From contig JBGSHY010000056.1 of NCBI GenBank assembly GCA_041751995.1, positions 1 to 16,869 on the forward strand: a stretch of 16,869 nucleotides of DNA. Reading direction: 5' to 3'. The stretch comes from JANMEX01 sp041751995 (GTDB lineage Bacteria > Pseudomonadota > Alphaproteobacteria > Rhizobiales > Rhizobiaceae). The translations under genes and the position numbers were made by a program. The notes beneath the pieces are model-generated. The model ran no database searches and was not told the origin of the DNA. It saw nothing but the letters and a program-made list of their open reading frames with translations. Below, in pieces: positions 1 to 5,949 of the stretch (the stretch's first letter is position 1; each line of letters starts with the position of its first letter).

Positions 1-1352
1 GTGGAAAGCCGCGGCGTGTCAGCGACGCCGACCGCGCCGCGGGCATTCACAGTCTCACCCATGAAAACGACCGTTTCGGCGGATCCGTGGATTTCTGCGA
101 ACACCGGATGGTCAAGCGCTGCGCCCATGCGGGCCGCGAGACGGTGGTTGCCTGCCCAGACGTCGCGTCCGTCCTGCCTGCCGGTCATGCCCTCGCTGGT
201 GATGGCCTGCACCCTGTCGGTTTTGATCGGCTTCAGGCCGCGCACGCCAGCTTCGCGCAGGATGGCGTCGGCAACAGGATGTTCGGAATGGGTTTCAAGG
301 CCTGCAAGGCTGGCAAGTAGGGCGTCCTCGTCGCCGTCAACCGTAATGACGCGCACGACGTCCGGCCGGCCTGTAGTCAGCGTGCCGGTCTTGTCGAAAG
401 CGAAAGACCGCACTTCCGCCAGCGTTTCAAGCGCCGCCCCGCCCTTGAACAAGACGCCGCCGCGTGCTGCCGCCGAAAGGGCGGAAAGGATGGCCGCCGG
501 CACCGAAATGACCACGGCGCAAGGGCTGGCGGCAACGAGAAGGGTCGCGGCATGGTAGAGCGCGTGCTTCTGGTCGTAGCCGAGCAACAGGAAGATTCCG
601 TAGGCGGCGATTGAGGCGAGAAGCACGGCCACGGTATAGCGCTGGCCGAACCATTCGCTGAAACGCTCCGAGGGCGCGCGGGCTGCCTGGGCTTCCGTGA
701 CCAGCCTGATCATGCGGGCGACCGTACTCTCGGAAAGCGACTGCGTTACCTCCATGTCGATGACATGATGAAGATTGATGGTCGCCTCCAGCACCTGGTC
801 GCCGGCGACCTTGGTGACAGGCAGCGATTCGCCGGTGATGGTCGCCTCGTCAAAAGCACCTTCGCCTGCGACGATCACGCCGTCGACAGGAACGCGCGCG
901 CCCGGGGAAAGCACAACGATGTCGCCGGGTTTCAGCTCTGCAGAGGCAATGTCCAACAGGGCGCCATTGCGGCGGACTGTGGCCTTGTCGGGGCGAAGCT
1001 GCATCAGCGCCTCGACCGCCCGGCGCGCGCGGCCCATGGCGCGGTGCTCCAACATGCCGGAAAGGCTGAACAGGGTGAGCAGAACCGCGCCTTCGAGCGG
1101 CGCACCGACCGCCGCCGCCGCGACCGCCGCGACGACCATAAGAAGGTCAATGTCGAGGACATGATCATGGATCAGCGAATGCAACGCTGACCAAGCCGAT
1201 GGCAGGCCCCCGGCGAGATAGACGAGGCCATAGCCGGAAAGCGCAACCGGTTCATTGCCAAACCACCATCCCGCCAAACCGATGGCCATGCCGAGAATTG
1301 TCAGGCCAGACAGCCGGACACCCCATTTTTCGGAAGTATCATGGTCGTGCAT
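1..1352 (-). CDS. Heavy-metal-transporting P1B-type ATPase, P1B-4-like (C-terminus cut off by window edge)
   Basis: Inner-membrane pump that would couple ATP hydrolysis to export of a transition metal. I translated 450 codons from the ATG at 1352. Visible in order: a short His-containing N-terminus (MHDHD) with no CxxC metal-binding domain, membrane segments around residues 14-30 and 70-100, the actuator TGES (173-176), a transmembrane SPC motif (276-278), the phosphorylation motif DKTGT with Asp320, and SEHP (356-359) of the nucleotide-binding domain. SPC in place of CPC, and the missing N-terminal domain, are typical of the P1B-4 group (CoaT/CtpD/PfeT-like; cobalt, iron or zinc reported), not Cu or Cd/Zn pumps. 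The metal is an inference: the second diagnostic segment lies beyond the window. It follows a GNAT gene on the same strand after 127 bp containing a hairpin. No strong ribosome binding site is seen; GGAA lies about 9 bases upstream. Confidence 0.93.
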   Translation of the reverse strand, partial: MHDHDTSEKWGVRLSGLTILGMAIGLAGWWFGNEPVALSGYGLVYLAGGLPSAWSALHSLIHDHVLDIDLLMVVAAVAAAAVGAPLEGAVLLTLFSLSGMLEHRAMGRARRAVEALMQLRPDKATVRRNGALLDIASAELKPGDIVVLSPGARVPVDGVIVAGEGAFDEATITGESLPVTKVAGDQVLEATINLHHVIDMEVTQSLSESTVARMIRLVTEAQAARAPSERFSEWFGQRYTVAVLLASIAAYGIFLLLGYDQKHALYHAATLLVAASPCAVVISVPAAILSALSAAARGGVLFKGGAALETLAEVRSFAFDKTGTLTTGRPDVVRVITVDGDEDALLASLAGLETHSEHPVADAILREAGVRGLKPIKTDRVQAITSEGMTGRQDGRDVWAGNHRLAARMGAALDHPVFAEIHGSAETVVFMGETVNARGAVGVADTPRLS

Positions 1353-1411
1353 CGTGCGGTTTCCAGTTGCCCTGCGCTGCTTTATTTTCTCGGACGAAGG
1401 CCATATTCCTG

Positions 1412-1441
1412 CCGGCTTGTCCTTGAGGCAGGACAAGCCGG
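1412..1441 (-). terminator. Perfect 11-bp hairpin between the acetyltransferase and the ATPase gene
   Basis: The arms CCGGCTTGTCC (1412-1422) and GGACAAGCCGG (1431-1441) are perfect inverted repeats with an 8-base loop. The hairpin lies between the GNAT stop (1480) and the ATPase start (1352). There is no T-run on either side, so it is not a classical intrinsic terminator. It could be a processing or partial termination element, or a regulator site in the ATPase leader. Confidence 0.45.
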
Positions 1442-1479
1442 TCTGGGCCATTCCTGCCCCGATGGCAAACCGGGCATTG

Positions 1480-2073
1480 CTACCGGCCCCAGCTCCGCAG
1501 GCTCGCCCACGTCTTGCGGTCGAGCACGAAGCGTTCGATCGACACCGGCCCTGCGGCCATCGAATTCATCATGCCGTTGCCGGCGTGCTGGAAACCGCTC
1601 TTCTGGATGACGCGGCGGGAGGCCGGGTTGGACAGGCGGCAGGAAGCAGTGATCATCGGCACGTCCGTATCGCGGAACGCGAGATCGACCAGCGCATGCG
1701 CCGCTTCCGTGGCGAAGCCCTCGCCCCAGAACGGTTCGCCCAGCCAATAGCCGAGCTCGAGGCCGTTGCCCTTGGATGAATCGAGACCCGCGCAGCCGAT
1801 GAAGCGTCCGGTCGCGGCCATGGTCACGGCATACATGCAGCCGTTCGGCCCGCCGTCCTTGACCCGCTCAATGAAGGAATGCGCGTCACGCAGCGAATAG
1901 GGGTGGGGCATGCGCGCGACCATCGAGGCGATTTTCGGGCTGTTGGCCAGAAAGGCGATATCGACCGCATCGTCCTTGTCGGGGCGGCGCAGGACAAGAC
2001 GCGGTGTGGTGATCAGCGGGACGTCGAGCCGGAAATCCGTACAGTCCGGTTCCAGTTCCTCTATGGCAGCCAT
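1480..2073 (-). CDS. GNAT family N-acetyltransferase (RimJ/RimL-type)
   Basis: Predicted cytoplasmic acetyl-CoA-dependent N-acetyltransferase of 197 residues, normal length for the RimJ/RimL subgroup. The N-terminal strand reads TPRLVLRRP (about residues 23-31). The acetyl-CoA pyrophosphate loop is FWGEGFATEAA in mid-protein, a variant of the Q/RxxGxG/A motif, preceded by the typical ELGYWLGEPF strand. Further on, NPASRRVIQKSGF is the conserved alpha4 segment. The ATG at 2073 has a good ribosome binding site, GGAGG, 7 bases upstream. The substrate (protein N-terminus, small molecule or antibiotic) cannot be deduced. An acetyltransferase gene after rpmA is common in Hyphomicrobiales, often between rpmA and obgE; here an ATPase gene follows instead. 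A strong terminator directly precedes its ribosome binding site. Confidence 0.93.
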   Translation of the reverse strand: MAAIEELEPDCTDFRLDVPLITTPRLVLRRPDKDDAVDIAFLANSPKIASMVARMPHPYSLRDAHSFIERVKDGGPNGCMYAVTMAATGRFIGCAGLDSSKGNGLELGYWLGEPFWGEGFATEAAHALVDLAFRDTDVPMITASCRLSNPASRRVIQKSGFQHAGNGMMNSMAAGPVSIERFVLDRKTWASLRSWGR

Positions 2074-2090
2074 GATGTTTCCTCCAGAAC

Positions 2091-2129
2091 AAAAGAAAAA
2101 GGGAAAGATGGTTGCCCATCTTCCCCTTT
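2091..2129 (-). terminator. Intrinsic terminator of rplU-rpmA
   Basis: Read on the minus strand, a 14-bp stem (one G-U wobble; arms 2116-2129 and 2098-2111) closes a GCAA tetraloop and runs into a T-rich tract (TTTTTCTTTT, 2100-2091). This is a textbook rho-independent terminator. It lies 67 bases after the rpmA stop. Its T-tract ends only about 5 bases before the GGAGG of the downstream acetyltransferase gene, leaving no room for a conventional promoter between them. Confidence 0.9.
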
Positions 2130-2195
2130 AATCTTGTGCCTGGATTTCCAAACACCGGGTCCGATGGGACGCCGGGGTTTGAAATTACTCCGGCT

Positions 2196-2465
2196 TTACT
2201 CTGCTGCGGCGGCTTTCGGCATGACCGAAACGTACACGCGATTGTTGGCTTTGGTGCGGAATGCCACGACGCCTTCGGTGGTTGCGAAAATGGTATGGTC
2301 CTTGCCAAGGCCAACGCCCGTGCCCGGATTCCACTTGGTGCCGCGCTGGCGGATGATGATGTTGCCGGCCAGGACTGCTTGTCCGCCGGACTTCTTCACG
2401 CCGAGGCGCTGCGAGGCTGAATCACGACCGTTGCGCGATGAACCGCCAGCTTTTTTGTGTGCCAT
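2196..2465 (-). CDS. rpmA: Large ribosomal subunit protein bL27
   Basis: Structural protein of the 50S subunit, 89 residues, the usual length. The N-terminus MAHKKAGGSSRNGRDS is the conserved flexible tail that reaches toward the peptidyl-transferase centre, followed by the family signature RLGVKKSGGQ and IIRQRGTKWNPG. The C-terminus ends in a short Ala-rich tail. It starts with ATG at 2465, 21 bases after rplU, and shares its transcript. The ribosome binding site GGAGAA lies about 6 bases upstream. The terminator at 2091-2129 closes the unit. Confidence 0.98.
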   Translation of the reverse strand: MAHKKAGGSSRNGRDSASQRLGVKKSGGQAVLAGNIIIRQRGTKWNPGTGVGLGKDHTIFATTEGVVAFRTKANNRVYVSVMPKAAAAE

Positions 2466-2486
2466 GGGAGTTCTCCTTCTCTGTCG

Positions 2487-2885
2487 TTATTCGGCTGCGG
2501 CCGGGGCTTCGACGGCTGCGGCCTTCTTGGCGCGAACCGGCTTGTCAGCGGCTTTCTTGGATGGCTTGGCGCCGCCGGTCAGGATTTCGACGATCCGGAT
2601 GGATGTCAGGTGCTGACGATGGCCGCGGGTGCGCTTGGAGTTCTGGCGGCGGCGCTTCTTGAAGGCGATGACCTTCTTGGCGCGGCCCTGTTCGACGACT
2701 TCGGCCGTCACAACAGCACCAGCAACCGTCGGTGCGCCGATGGCAGCCGAAGCGCCTTCGCCGACCATCAGAACTTCGGTGAATTCAACGATGTCACCGG
2801 CTTCACCGATGACTTTTTCGACCTTCAAAAGGTCGTTGGCGACGACGCGATACTGCTTGCCGCCGGTTTTGATGACTGCGAACAT
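2487..2885 (-). CDS. rplU: Large ribosomal subunit protein bL21
   Basis: 50S ribosomal protein that binds 23S rRNA, 132 residues. The N-terminus MFAVIKTGGKQYRV and the rRNA-binding stretch KKRRRQNSKRTRGHRQ (about 76-91) are diagnostic. After the family core (about 103 residues) comes a Lys/Ala-rich extension, as seen in several Hyphomicrobiales L21 proteins. It starts with ATG at 2885 behind a GGGAAA ribosome binding site. It is first in the operon with rpmA, transcribed from the promoter at 3006-3034 with a leader of about 115 bases. Confidence 0.98.
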   Translation of the reverse strand: MFAVIKTGGKQYRVVANDLLKVEKVIGEAGDIVEFTEVLMVGEGASAAIGAPTVAGAVVTAEVVEQGRAKKVIAFKKRRRQNSKRTRGHRQHLTSIRIVEILTGGAKPSKKAADKPVRAKKAAAVEAPAAAE

Positions 2886-2909
2886 TTTTTTCCCTTTCGG
2901 TGTTCACTA

Positions 2910-2936
2910 ACAAGGCTCGGCACATGTCCGGCTTGT
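2910..2936 (-). promoter_or_regulatory. Possible stem-loop in the rplU leader
   Basis: On the minus strand ACAAG (2936-2932) can pair with CTTGT (2914-2910), and an inner CGG with CCG, closing a loop around ACATGTG. It sits about 25 bases before the rplU start codon. Ribosomal protein leaders are often autoregulatory, but this stem is short and imperfect, so a role is only a suggestion. Confidence 0.3.
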
Positions 2937-3005
2937 CTTTTTATCCAGTCTGGACCGGTTGATGAAAATGCAAACGGCGCGGAGAGCCCACGCCGAAGCA
3001 CGGGC

Positions 3006-3034
3006 GCATTACGGCATGGCAGGAAAAGAGTCAA
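3006..3034 (-). promoter_or_regulatory. Sigma70-type promoter of rplU-rpmA
   Basis: On the minus strand TTGACT (-35, 3034-3029) and TAATGC (-10, 3011-3006) are separated by exactly 17 bases. Transcription would start near 2999, giving a leader of about 115 bases before rplU. The promoter lies back to back with the tRNA-Ser gene, whose 5' end is 92 bases away. Confidence 0.7.
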
Positions 3035-3125
3035 CAAAGAAGCGGCAACTCGGTGAAAAACATGCTTGTTTCAGCGCCAACATACCGCTACATAGCGCTC
3101 GCTTTGACCAAAGCATACCCCTTGC

Positions 3126-3215
3126 GGAGAGGTGGCAGAGTGGTCGAATGCACCGCACTCGAAATGCGGCATGCCTGTGAGGGCATCGGGGGTTCAAATC
3201 CCTCCCTCTCCGCCA
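3126..3215 (+). tRNA. tRNA-Ser (anticodon CGA)
   Basis: Ninety bases including an encoded CCA (3213-3215). The acceptor stem GGAGAGG (3126-3132) pairs with CCTCTCC (3205-3211). The anticodon loop reads CTCGAAA with anticodon CGA, which decodes UCG. A long variable arm, typical of class II serine tRNAs, precedes the T-stem GGGGG, T-loop TTCAAAT (3193-3199) and CCCTC. The 3' half of such genes is a frequent integration site for tyrosine recombinases, and a recombinase gene lies 720 bases downstream. Confidence 0.97.
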
Positions 3216-3467
3216 CTAATCGTCTTAAGTGATTGAAATTATTGCGTTATTAATGCACTCGATAATCCAGCCCATCATCCAGCCCCACACGATCGCCGCC
3301 GTCCTGACATTCTAATCCCAGAAATCTCATCGGCCGGTGGTCTTCTCACCGTATGCAGAATCAGATAACCATCGTATTGCGCTGACGCATTCCTTCTGGT
3401 TTCGCCTCAGTACGCATCAATGGCGCAGGACGTGCCGATTTTTCCGCTAGCGCGGGAGAGGCTCGTC
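3216..3467 (+). other. Non-coding junction between tRNA-Ser and the recombinase module
   Basis: About 250 bases without a supported gene. It is AT-richer than the left flank. It contains a near-tandem 12-base repeat (ATCCAGCCC at 3265-3273 and 3277-3285) that could be a protein-binding site. If the element integrated into the tRNA, the att core would be the tRNA 3' end and this stretch would be the element's left end. No second copy of the tRNA 3' end was found in the window. Confidence 0.4.
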
Positions 3468-3938
3468 ATGTCCCCAATTCCCATACCAACCCAATCCGAT
3501 CTTTTTGGCGCTACAGATGTGCCGCAGCCGGGCATAGATGCTGCGCCACCAATCATCGACAATCCGTCGCAGGTAACCTCAATCGAGGTTATCTCCGCGA
3601 ATGAGCCGCAGCCAGATGCCAACGGTTCGGCAAAGAGCAAGCCGAAACTGACGGCAAGCAGTCCTCGTACCCTCGACAGCACCCAGGAATATCTGTCCGA
3701 CTTTGAAGTCGCCGCTCTCTTCGGCGTTTCCAGGCCAACGGTCTGGCGGTGGAAACTCGAGAATCCTGGATTTCCGAGCCCGAAACAAATCTCAAAGGGG
3801 TCAAGCAAGTGGAAGCTGTCTGAAATCCGGGCCTTCCAGAAAATGCTGGATGCCGGACAGCGATTTGAAAAGGATAAAGATAGCCGCGAAGCCCGAATGA
3901 GCTGCTCTTGCCCGAAAAACGGAGGGAGCGCAAAATGA
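3468..3938 (+). CDS. AlpA-like winged helix-turn-helix protein (possible excisionase/recombination directionality factor)
   Basis: 156-residue DNA-binding protein. The first 70 residues are Pro/Ser-rich and probably disordered. Residues 75-125 form an AlpA/MerR-like winged helix: YLSDFEVAALFGVSRPTVWRW, then a Pro-containing wing (NPGFPSPKQIS), then KWKLSEIRAF. In phages and islands such proteins control the integrase gene or act with it during excision. I chose ATG 3468 because GGGAGAGG lies just upstream; an in-frame ATG at 3420 lacks a ribosome binding site. The stop codon overlaps the integrase start (ATGA), so the two are almost surely co-translated. It is much longer than a minimal AlpA. 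The role is inferred from fold and context. Confidence 0.78.
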   Translation: MSPIPIPTQSDLFGATDVPQPGIDAAPPIIDNPSQVTSIEVISANEPQPDANGSAKSKPKLTASSPRTLDSTQEYLSDFEVAALFGVSRPTVWRWKLENPGFPSPKQISKGSSKWKLSEIRAFQKMLDAGQRFEKDKDSREARMSCSCPKNGGSAK

Positions 3939-5557
3939 GCCGCTCCTATCGCTCCGTAAGGCCCAACACTCACAGACCTTACACGGTCAAGGATGTTCTC
4001 GAATTGTACAAAATTCACGAGAATACCTTGGCCAATTGGGAAAAGGCCGGACTGCGGCCTGTCCATGTGCGGGAAACCAAGTTGTTCTGCGGCTCCGAAC
4101 TGAAGCGGTTTCACGACCAACAATTGCTCAGCAGCAAACCGGAGAAGCGTACCGGTGGGTTCAAGTGCTTCTCCTGCAAAGCTCATGTCATTCCAAGTGT
4201 CGAAACGCTTGAACTTGAAGCGCCAGATCGGGGTTTGGGCTGGGCGTTTGCAATCTGCCCGGAGTGCAATGGCCGGATTCAGAAGATATTGAATGAGACG
4301 CAATACGACAAGCTCCGAACGTGCGTCCAAAACAACACCAGCCTGCTGTCAATCGACGAAGTATCGGGAGCATTCCCGGTTGGTATTGTGAAAAATGAAG
4401 CTTTTTCCGAACAGCCACCAACCTGGAATCCAGAAAACGAGTGGATACTCGCCGAATTTTGGATTTTGTTGAAAGGGTTTGAGCCAAAAACGGCACATGC
4501 CATTCTGGCCGCAGTCCGTGATCTGGAGGCAGTTTTTGGCCGCAAGACTTTCTGGACTTTGACTGAACGTGACGTAGACGCGTATCGGGACGATCTGATC
4601 AGGCGAGGCAGAATCACTGGCGACGGCAGCATCAGTCGCTCTACGATTCGGCATCGCGCCTCTTATGTCAGGACTTTCCTCGACTGGCTTGTTGATCAGG
4701 ATCTCGGACGCGAAATGCCGAGGCTGTTGAGTAGCTATCTTGTCTTGCGCCGAAGCCACGTCGCCGAGGCCCTTCAACCTCCGCCGAGGGACATCCCGAC
4801 AAGAGCGGAACTCGAAAGGATTCTCACCAAAATGCCTGTGAAGACGCTGATCCAGCGGCGGGATCGGGCAATCGTTGCGGCCAGCAATCTGTTTGGCACC
4901 AGATCCAACACAACAGCCTCGCTGCGGATCGGCATGATCGATATTGCTGCACGAAAAGTCTTGCTGGACACAACGGTGGTTCGCATCAAGAACTCGAAGA
5001 GCGAATCGCCTGCCTGGTTCCTTGGACAAAAGCTGGCTGAGGATATTGTTGTGGCCTGGATAGAAGAGTTGATCGCAAAAGGCGGGCAACCCGATGACGC
5101 ACTCTTTCCGCCAGACCTCAACCTGGCCCATGAGAAGAGACTGACCCGAACATCTCCAGGCTCTATCGAGCCATGGAAAACGGATGCCAGTGTCAGGCGG
5201 GCATTTCGAAATGGCTGCAAACAGGCAGGAGTGATTTACTTCAACCCGCACTCCATCAAACATTACCTCAAGTCCGTACGTGATGAGGTTTGCAGAACAC
5301 CCGAACATCGTAAGGCGTACTCATACAATCTTGGCCATGAGAATGAAAAGATCACAGAGGTGAACTACAACAAAATGACGGACGCCCGCCGCGATGCGAT
5401 CTTCAGGACACTTCACGCAGGCAATGTTGAAACCGAGGATGAGAAGGATTTGCTCCTTGCTCTCCATGAGTATCAGCTCATCCCAGGTACGCCGGATCAT
5501 GAGTTGGCGCTAAAACTTGATGAACAGCGGCGACTGCGCCGGAAAGGCACCAAGTAA
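3935..5557 (+). CDS. Tyrosine recombinase (site-specific integrase) with N-terminal HTH and zinc ribbon
   Basis: 540-residue DNA strand-exchange enzyme. ATG 3935 has GGAGGG 8 bases upstream and overlaps the preceding stop. The N-terminus (about 15-60) is a MerR-like helix-turn-helix (YTVKDVLELYKIHENTLANW). A CxxC...CxxC zinc ribbon follows (Cys78, 81, 108, 111), then a SAM-like core-binding domain (about 165-275) and the catalytic domain (about 285-495). Likely catalytic residues are Arg323 (GTRSNTTASLR), a Lys near 352-355, His439 in NPHSIKHYL, His469 in LGHE and nucleophile Tyr478. The second catalytic arginine of HxxR is Lys442 here. The layout resembles a recombinase family found in proteobacterial islands. 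Position after tRNA-Ser and coupling to an AlpA-like protein suggest it integrated this module. Activity is uncertain because of Lys442. Confidence 0.9.
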   Translation: MSRSYRSVRPNTHRPYTVKDVLELYKIHENTLANWEKAGLRPVHVRETKLFCGSELKRFHDQQLLSSKPEKRTGGFKCFSCKAHVIPSVETLELEAPDRGLGWAFAICPECNGRIQKILNETQYDKLRTCVQNNTSLLSIDEVSGAFPVGIVKNEAFSEQPPTWNPENEWILAEFWILLKGFEPKTAHAILAAVRDLEAVFGRKTFWTLTERDVDAYRDDLIRRGRITGDGSISRSTIRHRASYVRTFLDWLVDQDLGREMPRLLSSYLVLRRSHVAEALQPPPRDIPTRAELERILTKMPVKTLIQRRDRAIVAASNLFGTRSNTTASLRIGMIDIAARKVLLDTTVVRIKNSKSESPAWFLGQKLAEDIVVAWIEELIAKGGQPDDALFPPDLNLAHEKRLTRTSPGSIEPWKTDASVRRAFRNGCKQAGVIYFNPHSIKHYLKSVRDEVCRTPEHRKAYSYNLGHENEKITEVNYNKMTDARRDAIFRTLHAGNVETEDEKDLLLALHEYQLIPGTPDHELALKLDEQRRLRRKGTK

Positions 5558-5949
5558 AAACCCGGAATGTTGACGACTTGCGAAAGCTGGTTTGCCTAAA
5601 TGGCGATTTCCTTCCTGTGGATTGGATGAGCTTGTCTGTGGTTGCCGGGCCGAGAGGAATTTTCATTTCCAAATTGGGATCGGTGGGAAGTGAAGCAGGT
5701 GGCTTCTTGGCCGAGGCAAAAACGGCGACATGACCCAGATTGCCTAAATTCCCAATTTGCCTGCAAACCAGTCATTCGCAGCGACTTTCAGGAACGACCG
5801 AGATGGGGCCGTAAGCGGACTGTCGGCTGGTGGGATATCCAAATGAGAAAGCGGACAATCAACCAAATAGTATGCCGACGCCTCGACAGCTCATGCAGTC
5901 AGTTGTGCCGAGTATTCTGACGACGGATAGTCGGCAGGGCCACCGGATG
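5558..5949. other. Intergenic region between convergent integrase and flavoprotein genes
   Basis: About 390 bases with no recognisable gene. It has 10-base inverted arms, CAAATTGGGA (5670-5679) and TCCCAATTTG (5750-5759), and two copies of TTGCCTAAAT, one near 5584-5600 and one near 5738-5750. The open frame at 5642-5920 matches nothing I know and has no ribosome binding site. No clear terminator was seen for either flanking gene. Confidence 0.4.

Noticed and set aside
1..1779. Plus-strand open frames across the ATPase and acetyltransferase region
   Set aside because: The minus strand encodes clear P-type ATPase and GNAT motifs over the same bases; the plus frames are low-complexity Arg/Ala/Ser shadows.
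3190..3215. Search for a second att copy (tRNA-Ser 3' end) inside the window
   Set aside because: By eye no match longer than a few bases was found; short hits near 12700 and 13088 are chance level. The far end may lie outside the window.
3407..5308. Long minus-strand open frames opposite the AlpA-like and integrase genes
   Set aside because: They are antisense to well-supported genes, show no family resemblance and contain rare residue patterns typical of shadow frames.
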